This document shows, in pieces, positions 32,145 to 43,119 of a stretch of DNA of 64,000 nt (positions within the stretch are counted from its first letter, which is position 1; each line of letters opens with the position of its first letter). The notes below the pieces were generated by a model, which was given only the letters and a program-made list of their open reading frames with translations, was not told where the DNA came from and did no database searches. The stretch lies in contig JADJGV010000008.1 of NCBI GenBank assembly GCA_016707895.1, forward strand, positions 310,001 through 374,000. The letters are read 5' to 3'. This stretch comes from Myxococcales bacterium. GTDB taxonomy: Bacteria; Myxococcota_A; Polyangia; Haliangiales; Haliangiaceae. Made by a program: the position numbers and the translations under genes.

Positions 32145-33092
32145 ATGCGCAGGGCGTTCCCGTTGCTGGTCGTGGGGGCCGTCGCGTGCGGCGGCGGCGA
32201 GCCCGCCGGGCAGCCGGCGCCGGCCGGTGGCCCGCTCGACCTGACCGCGCGCCCGACCGGCCCCGACGACGTGGTCGTGGCCCGGGTCGACGGCCGGCCG
32301 GTCTACGCGTCGTGCGTCGTCGCCCAGGCCGCCGGCCGCCGCGTCGACCGCGCCACCGCGCTGGACGACTGCGTGACCTTCGAGCTGCTGGCCGGCGCGG
32401 CGATCGCGCGCGGCCACGATCGCGACCCCGCGCTGGCGGCGGCGGTGCGCGACGCCGCGGCGGTGCAACTGATCGACGTCGAGGTGCGGGCCAAGATCCG
32501 CGCGTGGGACGATCTGCCAGCGGCGATCCGCGACCCGATCTTCGAGAAGAACCGCGTCCGCCTCGCGCTGCCCGAGAGCCGGTCGTCGTGGTACGCGCGG
32601 GTCAAGGTGCCCAAGGCCGACCGCGGCGGGCCCCGCGATGAGGCCGCCGAGCGCGCCATCCGGGTGCTCGCCACCGCCATCGGCAGCCGGGCCGACCTGT
32701 TCAAGGCCGACCTCGACCGGGCGTTGCCCGAGGCGGTCAACGCGGTCGATCCGACCCTGCCCTACGAGGTCGGCCGCGGCGAGCCGACCCAGCTCGACTG
32801 CTGCCTGCAGGAGACCTACCGGCAGGCGCTGTTCACGACCAGCGCGCCCGGCCAGATCTCGGCGCCGGTCCGCACGCCGTGGGGCTGGGACATGATCCTG
32901 TTCGACGATTACCGCATCCCGCCGAAGCTCACGCCGGCCGAGCTGGGCGCGAAGCTGTTCCCCGCCGCCCGGCTGCAGTACTGGAGCTGGTGGACCGACG
33001 GCCTGGCCAAGACGCACCAGGCCGGGGTCGTCGACGACGCGGCGCTGCGGCGGGCCCTGGGCGAGCCGGGCGGCAGCGAGGCGCGGCGGTGA
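32145..33092 (+). CDS. PpiC-like (parvulin-type) lipoprotein
   Basis: 315 residues with a lipobox (LVVGAVAC, Cys15) and a Gly/Pro-rich linker. The remainder resembles PpiC/SurA foldases: a chaperone-like helical part with VARVDGRPVYASCVVAQAAG and a C-terminal parvulin-like segment with FTTSAPGQISAPVRTPWGWD and MILFDDYR, matching the end of rotamase domains. Core catalytic residues are not clear, so it may be a non-enzymatic chaperone. It overlaps the next gene as GTGA. It is likely periplasmic, on the inner face of an outer or inner membrane. Confidence 0.7.
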   Translation: MRRAFPLLVVGAVACGGGEPAGQPAPAGGPLDLTARPTGPDDVVVARVDGRPVYASCVVAQAAGRRVDRATALDDCVTFELLAGAAIARGHDRDPALAAAVRDAAAVQLIDVEVRAKIRAWDDLPAAIRDPIFEKNRVRLALPESRSSWYARVKVPKADRGGPRDEAAERAIRVLATAIGSRADLFKADLDRALPEAVNAVDPTLPYEVGRGEPTQLDCCLQETYRQALFTTSAPGQISAPVRTPWGWDMILFDDYRIPPKLTPAELGAKLFPAARLQYWSWWTDGLAKTHQAGVVDDAALRRALGEPGGSEARR

Positions 33093-33451
33093 CACCGTTC
33101 GCCCGCATCCTGGCGCGCGCGGTGGCCGACACCCCGGGCGCGATCGGCGGCGCGTTCGCCGCCTCCGACGGCGAGATGGTCGACCACATCGCCCACGGCG
33201 ATCCCCACGAGCTGGCGCTGCTGACCGCGCACTACGGCGTGATCCTCGCCAACGTCGAGGCGCTGCTGGGCACCAAGCACTTCGGCGGCGCCCGCTACTT
33301 CGTCGTCGAGAACCGCGGGCTCGACGTGCTGGTCCACACCGTCGCCGAGGGCTACTACGCGCTCTTGGCGGTGCCGCCGCCGGCGCCGCTGCACCAGGCG
33401 CTCGACGCGCTGGCCACCGCCGCCGCGGCGCTGCGCCGGGAGATGCGGTGA
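33089..33451 (+). CDS. Roadblock/LC7-domain protein
   Basis: 120 residues, single Roadblock/LC7 fold: ILARAVADTPGAIGGAFAAS at the start, then DGEMVDHIAHGDPHELALL, and the central strand-rich ARYFVVENRGLDVLVHTVAE, ending LDALATAAAALRREM. These proteins regulate small GTPases (MglB-type) or serve as scaffolds, and are common in Myxococcota. No GTPase gene is adjacent. GTG start overlaps the upstream stop; the 3' end overlaps the DUF4350-type gene as GTGA. Assignment is moderately sure. Confidence 0.7.
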   Translation: MTPFARILARAVADTPGAIGGAFAASDGEMVDHIAHGDPHELALLTAHYGVILANVEALLGTKHFGGARYFVVENRGLDVLVHTVAEGYYALLAVPPPAPLHQALDALATAAAALRREMR

Positions 33452-34797
33452 TCGCGCGGCGGCTGGTGGTCGCGGTGGCGCTGGTGGTGGCGCTGGCCGC
33501 GCGGGCGGGCGCCGCGCGCGCCGACGAACCGCCGTCGGGGACCGCCGCGGCGCTCGGCGACTACGACCCGTCGAGCAAGGCGTGGAACGGCATGGCGACC
33601 TTCGTCAAGGTCGCCGCCGGGCTGGGCTACGAGGTCATCCCGGTGGGCGCGCTCGAGTGGGGCGACCTCGACGAGCGCGACATCCTGGTGCTGGTCTACC
33701 CGCTGCAGCGCGTCGAGCCGTCGAACCTGGCGGCGTTCGTCCAGGCCGGCGGCCACGTCATCGTCGCTGACGACTTCGGCGACAGCGCCGCGGCGCTGTC
33801 GCGGATGGGCCTCTTGCGCGCCGAGGTCAACACCGCCGAGGCCGACCGCTACTACCGGTCGCGGATGTACGCGCCGATCGCGACGCCCTTGGCCAGCGGC
33901 AACCCGCTGACCCGCGGCGTCGCCGAGGTCGTGACCAACCACCCGGCGGTGCTGACCGAGGTCACCGGCGCCACGCCGATCCTCGGCTTCGGCGGATCGC
34001 GCGGCGCGGTGGTGGTGGCCGGCGAGCGCGGCACCGGCCGGTTCGTCGTCGTGTCCGACCCCAGCATCCTGATCAACCGGATGATGCAGTTCCCGGGCAA
34101 CCTGAACCTCGCGGTCAACATGCTGCGCTGGCTCGATCGCGGCGGCCGCGCCCGCCGGGTGATCCTCTTGCGCGGCGACGTGCCGATGTACGGCGAGCCG
34201 CGGCCGTTCATCGACGACGCCAACCTGACGCCGTTCGGCCGCAACATGGCCGACGTCAACCGCTGGCTCGAGGGCCGCAACGAGTGGCTGCTGACCCCGA
34301 TCGCGATGCGGGTCATCGGCGCGCTGGTCGCGGTCGCGCTGGCGGCGCTGGCGCTGGTGGCGATGCCGCCGTGGCGGCGCCGGGTGATCGACGGCGCGTG
34401 GCTCGGGCCGCCGCGCCGCGAGCGCCGCGACCTGGCCAGCCGGGTGGTGGCCGAGCACGACGCCGGCGCCAAGAACTTCTTGATCCCGGCGGCGGTGCTG
34501 CGCGACTCGGTCAACGTCGCGCTGGCCCGCGCGGTCGAGCACGTCGATCCGCTGTACCAGCTGCCCGAGCGCGAGTTGGTCAGCCGGGTCGCCGACCGGG
34601 TCGGGCGCGACGCCGCCGCGGTGGTGGCGCGGCTGGCGCCGCGGCTGCGCGCGCTGCCGACCCGGGTCCACGCCGCCGCGCCGTGGACCCGCGGCCGCCT
34701 GAGCGAACGCGACCTGACCGACCTCTACGACGACGCCGCCAGCCTGTATCGTCACCTGGGCGAGCCCCCGCTCGACGCCCGTGCCCCGGAAGCCTGA
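33448..34797 (+). CDS. DUF4350-domain protein with signal peptide and C-terminal membrane helix
   Basis: 449 residues. An N-terminal signal (VVAVALVVALAARAGAARA) and a Rossmann-like periplasmic domain with ILVLVYPLQRVEPSNLAAF and GGHVIVADDFGDSAA correspond to DUF4350. A transmembrane segment (RVIGALVAVALAALALVAM, ~285-305) is followed by a cytosolic helical region. DUF4350 genes commonly sit with MoxR and DUF58 genes, as here, and act in membrane- or envelope-linked complex assembly. Start GTG overlaps the previous stop (GTGA). The moxR ATG follows immediately after its stop. Biochemical function is unknown. Confidence 0.8.
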   Translation: MIARRLVVAVALVVALAARAGAARADEPPSGTAAALGDYDPSSKAWNGMATFVKVAAGLGYEVIPVGALEWGDLDERDILVLVYPLQRVEPSNLAAFVQAGGHVIVADDFGDSAAALSRMGLLRAEVNTAEADRYYRSRMYAPIATPLASGNPLTRGVAEVVTNHPAVLTEVTGATPILGFGGSRGAVVVAGERGTGRFVVVSDPSILINRMMQFPGNLNLAVNMLRWLDRGGRARRVILLRGDVPMYGEPRPFIDDANLTPFGRNMADVNRWLEGRNEWLLTPIAMRVIGALVAVALAALALVAMPPWRRRVIDGAWLGPPRRERRDLASRVVAEHDAGAKNFLIPAAVLRDSVNVALARAVEHVDPLYQLPERELVSRVADRVGRDAAAVVARLAPRLRALPTRVHAAAPWTRGRLSERDLTDLYDDAASLYRHLGEPPLDARAPEA

Positions 34798-37442
<2,645 letters not shown>

Positions 37443-37471
37443 GCGCGGTACCCGCGCGCCGGGTTTCGCGG

Positions 37472-37477
37472 TAGCGT
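37472..37477 (+). promoter_or_regulatory. TAGCGT -10-like box of thiS
   Basis: TAGCGT ends 6 bases before the thiS GTG; the intervening GCGCGC is no SD. Predicted leaderless mRNA. No TPP riboswitch motifs precede it. Confidence 0.5.
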
Positions 37478-37483
37478 GCGCGC

Positions 37484-37693
37484 GTGGCCACGATCGACGT
37501 CGTCGTCAACGGCACCGCCCGCACCATCGCCGCCGGCGCCACCATCACCGCCTTGCTCGATGAGCTGGGCCTGGGCGGCCGCCGGGTCGCGGTCGAGCGC
37601 AACAAGGTCGTCGTGCCGCGCGCCAAGCACGCCGAGACTGTGCTCGCCTCCGGCGATCACCTGGAGCTGGTGACCTTCGTCGGCGGCGGCTGA
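37484..37693 (+). CDS. thiS: Sulfur carrier protein ThiS
   Basis: 69-residue ubiquitin-like protein that carries the thiocarboxylate sulfur for thiazole synthesis. VVVNGTARTIAAGATITALL, RVAVERNKVVVPRAKH and the C-terminal VTFVGGG with the diglycine needed for adenylation are all present. The GTG start has a TAGCGT box 6 bases ahead. It stands just before thiG; a CTG overlaps its stop codon as CTGA in the thiG frame. Confidence 0.93.
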   Translation: MATIDVVVNGTARTIAAGATITALLDELGLGGRRVAVERNKVVVPRAKHAETVLASGDHLELVTFVGGG

Positions 37694-37719
37694 TCGCTCG
37701 CCCGGACGCCGGCTCCGGA

Positions 37720-37830
37720 TCCGATCCCGATCCCGTCACCGATCCCGTCACCGATCCCGATCCCGTCACCGATCCCGATCCCGATCCCGTCACCGTCACC
37801 GTTCCCGTCCCGGTTCCCGATCCCGTCCCC
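37720..37830. repeat. GATCCC/GTCACC hexanucleotide repeat at the thiS-thiG junction
   Basis: Mixed tandem units GATCCC and GTCACC, shading into GTTCCC/GTCCCG. In the thiG frame they would encode Asp-Pro, Val-Thr and Val-Pro dipeptides without any stop. This frame is open from the thiS stop to thiG. Confidence 0.85.
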
Positions 37831-37848
37831 CCATCACCGAACCCAACC

Positions 37849-38625
<777 letters not shown>

Positions 38626-38626
38626 A

Positions 38627-38804
38627 GGGCCCGGGAATGGGGATCTTGATCGGTTTCGCACCCGATGCATCCCCGGGGGCGGCGTTGCCGGCTCCGGTGC
38701 TCAGGTCACGTCCGACGAGGACGCTCCCCTCCGCTCCTCGCCGGCGCCTTGCCCGCGGGGCGCCTCGGCCGCGCCCCTCGACCAACATCCCCATTGCCGG
38801 GCCC
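38627..38804. repeat. Foldback element with 18-bp terminal inverted repeats
   Basis: GGGCCCGGGAATGGGGAT (38627-38644) and its inverse ATCCCCATTGCCGGGCCC (38787-38804) match at 17 of 18 positions, and pairing continues imperfectly inwards. The 178-base unit fills the thiG-thiE gap. It could be a MITE-like element or a large RNA hairpin. The sequence GGGCCCGGGAATG recurs at the end of thiE (39417-39429). Confidence 0.65.
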
Positions 38805-38809
38805 TGACC

Positions 38810-39430
38810 GTGCGCCCCGGGCTGGTGGCGATCACCGACCTGACGCTGTGCGCCGGCCCGACGCTGCACGCGCGGGTCGCGGCGATCGCGGCGGCGCTGC
38901 CGGCCGGCGCGCTGGCGGTGCAGCTGCGCGCCAGACACCTCGGCGGCGCCGCGCTGTACGCGACGGCGGTCGAGCTGCGCGCGGTCACCCGGGCCGTCGG
39001 CGCGGCGCTGTGGGTGAACGATCGGCTCGACGTCGCGCTGGCGGTCGAGGCCGACGGCGTGCACCTGCCCGAGGCCGGGCTGCCGGTGGCGACGGCGCGG
39101 GCGATCGCGCCCGGGCTGGCGATCGGCGTGTCGCGCCACCGCGCCGACCTCGACGAGGAGGTCGACCTCGTGCAACTCGGGCCGATCTGGTCGACGCCGT
39201 CGAAGGCCGGCATGGGCGAGCCGCTGGGGTCGGCGGCGCTGACCGCGGCGCGGCCGCGGGTGGCCGGGCAGCTGGTCGCGGTCGGCGGCGTCGACGATCC
39301 AGACCGGGTCGCGGCGGCGATCGCGGCCGGCGCCGACGCGGTGGCGGCGATCCGCGCGTGGTGGTGCAGCGACGATCCCGGCGCGGTGGCGGCGGCGTGG
39401 TGGACGATCATCGCGCGGGCCCGGGAATGA
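38810..39430 (+). CDS. thiE: Thiamine-phosphate synthase family protein ThiE
   Basis: 206 residues, a TIM-barrel protein: LVAITDLTLCAGPTLHARVA, the pyrophosphate/pyrimidine-binding VQLRARHLGGAALYATAVEL, LWVNDRLDVALAVEADGVHL and VQLGPIWSTPSKAGMGEPLG. These match ThiE, though ThiE more often has QLR(E/D)K and the last part is short. It couples hydroxymethylpyrimidine pyrophosphate with thiazole phosphate. The GTG at 38810 lies 5 bases after the foldback element. It overlaps the next gene by ATGA. A TenI-like regulator is the main alternative. Confidence 0.85.
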   Translation: MRPGLVAITDLTLCAGPTLHARVAAIAAALPAGALAVQLRARHLGGAALYATAVELRAVTRAVGAALWVNDRLDVALAVEADGVHLPEAGLPVATARAIAPGLAIGVSRHRADLDEEVDLVQLGPIWSTPSKAGMGEPLGSAALTAARPRVAGQLVAVGGVDDPDRVAAAIAAGADAVAAIRAWWCSDDPGAVAAAWWTIIARARE

Positions 39431-40398
39431 CCACCGGGGGTCGCGCGTTGCGGCCCGCGATGAGCCTCGCGCCCGCGCGCGCCGTGATCGCGTTGACCGC
39501 CGCGGCGGCGTGCGGCCGCGGCGGCAGCCCTGCCCCGCCCCCGCCGCCCGCGCCGCTCGACGCGCCCGCCACCGCGCCCGCCGTCGACGGGGGACCGCTC
39601 GCCGCGACCGGCGACCTCCCCTGCGACGGCCAGGTCCGCGCCCTGGCGCCCGGCGTCACCGGCGAGCGGCGGCCGATCGCCGCCCCCAGCCCGCTGCCCG
39701 GCGTCGAGCCGTGCCTCGACGTCGTGCGGATCGATCTCGCGCTGCACCGGGTGGAGCTGATCATGGCGTCCCGCGACGGCGCGCCGCGGCCGGTGCCGCG
39801 CTGGGCCAAGGAGTTCGGGGCGATCGCCGCGGTCAACGCCGGCATGTTCGGCGAGGACCACCGCGGGCTGGGGCACCTGCGCGACGGCGCCCACGTCGAT
39901 CGCGATCGCGACAACCCGCGCTACGGCGGCTGGTTGCTGTTCGACCCGATCGCGCCGACCGATCCGCCGGTGCGGGTGGTCGGCCGCGACTGCCCGGGCG
40001 TCGACGCCGCCGCGGCGCGGGCGCGCTACCGCGGGCAGATCCAGAGCTACCGCCTGCTGGGCTGCGCCGGCGAGGCGCTGGCCTGGGCCGACGACAAGCG
40101 CTACTCGGCGGCCGGGTTCGGCGTCGATCGCGCTGGCCGGCTGGTGCTGCTGCACACCCGCGCGCCGTTCCGCATGGGTGAGCTGGCCACCGCGCTGGCG
40201 GCGCCAGGCCTCGACCTGGCCGGGGCGCTCTACGCCGAGGGCGGCCCCGAGGCGACGCTGGTCGCCGGGTGGGGCGCTGGCCGCTGGCTGCGCGTCGGCA
40301 GCTACGAGAGCGGCTACTGGGAGGATGACTCGAACCACACGGCGTGGGACGTGCCCAACGTCCTCATCGCGATCCCGAAGGCGCCTACTTCGCCTTGA
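39427..40398 (+). CDS. Phosphodiester glycosidase (NAGPA/DUF2233) family lipoprotein
   Basis: 323 residues. A signal region (AVIALTAAAACGRGG, lipobox Cys) and a Pro/Ala-rich linker precede a NAGPA-like domain: IAAVNAGMFGEDHRGLGHL, the family's (V/I)NAGMF motif, then SAAGFGVDRAGRLVLLHTRA and ALYAEGGPEATLVAGWGAG. Members remove N-acetylglucosamine-type phosphodiester groups; bacterial substrates are poorly known. ATGA overlap with thiE is probably incidental to thiamine metabolism. The 3' end overlaps a convergent gene by 14 bases. Confidence 0.8.
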   Translation: MTTGGRALRPAMSLAPARAVIALTAAAACGRGGSPAPPPPPAPLDAPATAPAVDGGPLAATGDLPCDGQVRALAPGVTGERRPIAAPSPLPGVEPCLDVVRIDLALHRVELIMASRDGAPRPVPRWAKEFGAIAAVNAGMFGEDHRGLGHLRDGAHVDRDRDNPRYGGWLLFDPIAPTDPPVRVVGRDCPGVDAAAARARYRGQIQSYRLLGCAGEALAWADDKRYSAAGFGVDRAGRLVLLHTRAPFRMGELATALAAPGLDLAGALYAEGGPEATLVAGWGAGRWLRVGSYESGYWEDDSNHTAWDVPNVLIAIPKAPTSP

Positions 40399-41773
40399 GC
40401 TGCGTCGGCGGCCCACCCCAGTTCATCCACCGCTCCCACAGGCCCATGAAGTGGGCGTTGGCGTTGTCGTCGCTGCGCCAGTTGGTCGGGCGCAGCTTGT
40501 CGCGCGGACCGGGCACCACCAGCGAGCCGACGTAGTCGCCCTTGGCGTAGACCTTGTCGATCTGCGCGGCCATGCGGTCGATGTCGGCGGCGACCACGCC
40601 GCCGGTGGCGGTGGCCTGGTAGAACTGGACGGTCACGCGCACCGGGAACCGCGCGTCGCGCTCGATGGTCTTGCCGTCGAGCTCGGTGTACGGCCCGGTG
40701 GTGTCGCCGTGGCCGATCACCGCGGTGTCGATGTCGCGGGCCCGCGCGCCGCCGGTGGCCATCGCCATGCCGTCGCCGCCGCTGGCCCCCGCCATCGCCG
40801 GCGGCGCCGGCATCGGCGCGTCGTCGAGGTAGCCGCCCTCGGCCGCGCCGCCGATCGCGAGCTGCCGCCGCGGCTGCTCCTTCTGCTTGAGCGGCACCTG
40901 GATCAGCATCAGCAGGTTGGCGTCCTCGCCCAGCGACGCCGCGCTCTCGCCGTTGGCGGTGTGGCCCTTGGCCTGGACGTCCTTGAGGCGCTCGGCGATC
41001 AGCGGCGCCTTCTCGCCGTCATCGTTGAAGTACAGCCGCTGGCCCCAGCTGCCGCCGGCCGGCGAGTCGCGGTTGTTGTCGACGATCGTCATGCTGGTGC
41101 CCTGGCGGGTCACCAGGATGGTCAGCACCGCCGGGTTGTCCTGGTACGACTGGTAGTTGAAGATCACCGGCCAGAAGTTGACCTTGCCGCTCTTGGGCAC
41201 TGGCAAGAACGCGTGCTGCGCGCTCACCAGCGCGTGGCCGTCGCGCTTGGCCAGGAGCGAGCCGCCCTTGATCTTGCCGGCGTCGCGCTTGGACAGGTAG
41301 CGGCCGGGGTTGGCGAGCAGCTCGGTCAGCGCGACGGTCTTGAGCTTGCCGCCCTTGTGGTTGCCGACCGGCACGAAGATGCGATCCATGCGCACGTCGG
41401 CGGTCTTGTCGGCGAAGTTGCTGTTGCGGATGACCGGCATCAGGTAGGTCTCGCCGGGCCCGGCCTCGACCTCGATGGTCACGTCGCTGATGTTGGGGCC
41501 GACCGAGCTGCCCTCCCAGCGGCCGGTGTCCTCCCACATGACGTTGACCAGGTTGAGCTGCTTGGCCAGCACCATCTGGTTGATCGCCTCGTCGCCCACC
41601 ATCCCGGCCACGGTGGCGGCGATCGACGAGAACGACGGCTGGGGATCGGCGATCATGACCTGGTCGGGCGGCGGGGGCGGCGCCGGCTTGGCGAGCGCGG
41701 GCCCGACGAACGCGGTCGAGGTGGCGAGGGCGGCGGCGGCGAGGCGGTGGGCGAGGCGGCGAGAGAGGCTCAT
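40385..41773 (-). CDS. Secreted protein of unknown function
   Basis: 462 residues, not recognised. Signal peptide (HRLAAAALATSTAFVGPALA) ending near AKPA, then repeated mixed alpha/beta sequence with VLAKQLNLVNVMWEDTGRWE, TIEVEAGPGETYLMPVIRNS, FWPVIFNYQSYQDNPAVLTI and a Gly/Ala/Met-rich linker (~335-365). The C-terminus has MGLWERWMNWGG, which is Trp-rich. No catalytic motif was identified. SD GGAAAGGAG precedes the ATG at 41773. It probably acts in the periplasm or outside the cell. Confidence 0.75.
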   Translation of the reverse strand: MSLSRRLAHRLAAAALATSTAFVGPALAKPAPPPPPDQVMIADPQPSFSSIAATVAGMVGDEAINQMVLAKQLNLVNVMWEDTGRWEGSSVGPNISDVTIEVEAGPGETYLMPVIRNSNFADKTADVRMDRIFVPVGNHKGGKLKTVALTELLANPGRYLSKRDAGKIKGGSLLAKRDGHALVSAQHAFLPVPKSGKVNFWPVIFNYQSYQDNPAVLTILVTRQGTSMTIVDNNRDSPAGGSWGQRLYFNDDGEKAPLIAERLKDVQAKGHTANGESAASLGEDANLLMLIQVPLKQKEQPRRQLAIGGAAEGGYLDDAPMPAPPAMAGASGGDGMAMATGGARARDIDTAVIGHGDTTGPYTELDGKTIERDARFPVRVTVQFYQATATGGVVAADIDRMAAQIDKVYAKGDYVGSLVVPGPRDKLRPTNWRSDDNANAHFMGLWERWMNWGGPPTQLKAK

Positions 41774-41860
41774 GCTCCTTTCCACGCACGAGGCCGCCGC
41801 CGGTTCTGGCGACCCCGCAGCGCCCTCCCCAGCGTCCCGGAGCTGTTGTAAACACGGCCG

Positions 41861-42409
41861 ATGCTCGGTGGTTCGATCGACCTGGCCGGCTGGCAGCCGC
41901 TGGCGCTCCCGCTGGCCGGCGAGGCCCGCGACGCGACCCGCGACGACGCGCAGCGCGCCTACGCGGCGCTGATCGACGCCCGCGCCGCGCGGGTCCACGC
42001 GCTGACCGCGCTGGCGGCGCAGCACGGCGTCGAGCTGGCGGCCGACGACGCCAGCGCGCGGCTCGGCGCGTGGCTGGTGGCCGCCGCCGCGGCGGCCGGC
42101 CCCGACGCGATCGGCGCCGCGGCGTGGAGCGGCCTGGCCGTCGACGCGACCCTGTGGCTCGGCGAGCGCATCATCGCCGCCAGCGACGGCGCGCTGCGCT
42201 GGGAGCTGTACACCGCGCACAAGAAGGCCACCGGCTACCAGCGCGCGGTGCTGGTCGGGTTCCGCGGCGTCGACGACCCGCGCTACTACGTCGACCTCGC
42301 GCACTTCGTCGCCAGCTGGCTCGAGCTGGCGCTGCGGCGCCGCCCGGCCCGCCCTGACTTCCTGGCGGTCATCGAGCGCACGACGCTAGCCGACGCGAGG
42401 CCGCGGTGA
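41861..42409 (+). CDS. Hypothetical helical protein
   Basis: 182 residues, not recognised. Mostly alpha-helical and Ala-rich with GEARDATRDDAQRAYAALID, LAVDATLWLGERIIAASDGA and a Tyr-rich VGFRGVDDPRYYVDLAHFVA. No signal peptide or transmembrane segment. It overlaps the next gene (GTGA), so it may help the N-formylglutamate amidohydrolase-family enzyme or a shared pathway. There is a TGTAAAC sequence shortly before the ATG but no SD. Confidence 0.65.
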   Translation: MLGGSIDLAGWQPLALPLAGEARDATRDDAQRAYAALIDARAARVHALTALAAQHGVELAADDASARLGAWLVAAAAAAGPDAIGAAAWSGLAVDATLWLGERIIAASDGALRWELYTAHKKATGYQRAVLVGFRGVDDPRYYVDLAHFVASWLELALRRRPARPDFLAVIERTTLADARPR

Positions 42410-43113
42410 AGCGCCTCGTGCTCACCTGCGAGCACGCCGACTGGTCGCTGCCGCCCGGCGTCGACCTCGGCGTCGACGGCGACGTGCTGCGCGGCCAGGC
42501 CAGCTGGGATCCCGGCGCCCACGCGATCATCGCCGGCGTCGGCGTCCGCCTCGATCTCGACGTCCACGCCGGCACCTACTCGCGGATGTGGATCGATCTC
42601 AACCGCCCGGCCGATCACCCCGACGTGATCCCGCGGGTCAGCTACGGCGAGCCGGTGCCGGGCAACGCCGACCTCGACGCCGCCGCCCGCGCCGCGCGGA
42701 TCGCGACCTACCACGCGCCGTACTGGGCCGCGGTGTCCGACGCGATCGACGCCCAGCTCGCGGCCCACGGCGCGTGCGTGCAGTTCTCGTCGCACAGCTT
42801 CGACCCCGCGCTCGATCCCGCCAACCGCACCTACGACCTCGGCGTCCTCTACGACCCCGACCACCCCTTCGAGGCGCCGCTGGCCGAGCGGATGATCGCC
42901 GGCCTCACCGCCGCCGGCTTCGACGTGCGCGCCAACCAGCCCTACGGCGGCACCATCCCCGCGCTGTGCACCGCGATGCGCGACGCCCGCCCCGGCCTGC
43001 GCTTCGCCGGCATCGAGCTCGAGACCAGCTACGCGGTCAGCCTGGCGCCCGGCGGCTGCGCCCGCGTCGCCGCCGCGGTGGCGCCGCTGTTGCGCGGCCT
43101 GCTCGCCGGCTGA
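42406..43113 (+). CDS. N-formylglutamate amidohydrolase family protein
   Basis: 235 residues. VLTCEHADWSLPPG at the start (conserved EH), DLDVHAGTYSRMWIDLNRPA with the metal-binding and substrate residues, CVQFSSHSFDPAL, PYGGTIPALCTAMRDARPGL and IELETSYAVS match N-formylglutamate deformylase (HutG/FGase) proteins. Such enzymes release formate from N-formyl-Glu in histidine breakdown, but no hut genes are nearby, so the substrate may differ. GTG start overlaps the upstream stop. It converges with the acyl-CoA dehydrogenase gene, 6 bases apart. Confidence 0.85.
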   Translation: MKRLVLTCEHADWSLPPGVDLGVDGDVLRGQASWDPGAHAIIAGVGVRLDLDVHAGTYSRMWIDLNRPADHPDVIPRVSYGEPVPGNADLDAAARAARIATYHAPYWAAVSDAIDAQLAAHGACVQFSSHSFDPALDPANRTYDLGVLYDPDHPFEAPLAERMIAGLTAAGFDVRANQPYGGTIPALCTAMRDARPGLRFAGIELETSYAVSLAPGGCARVAAAVAPLLRGLLAG

Positions 43114-43119
43114 CCTCGA

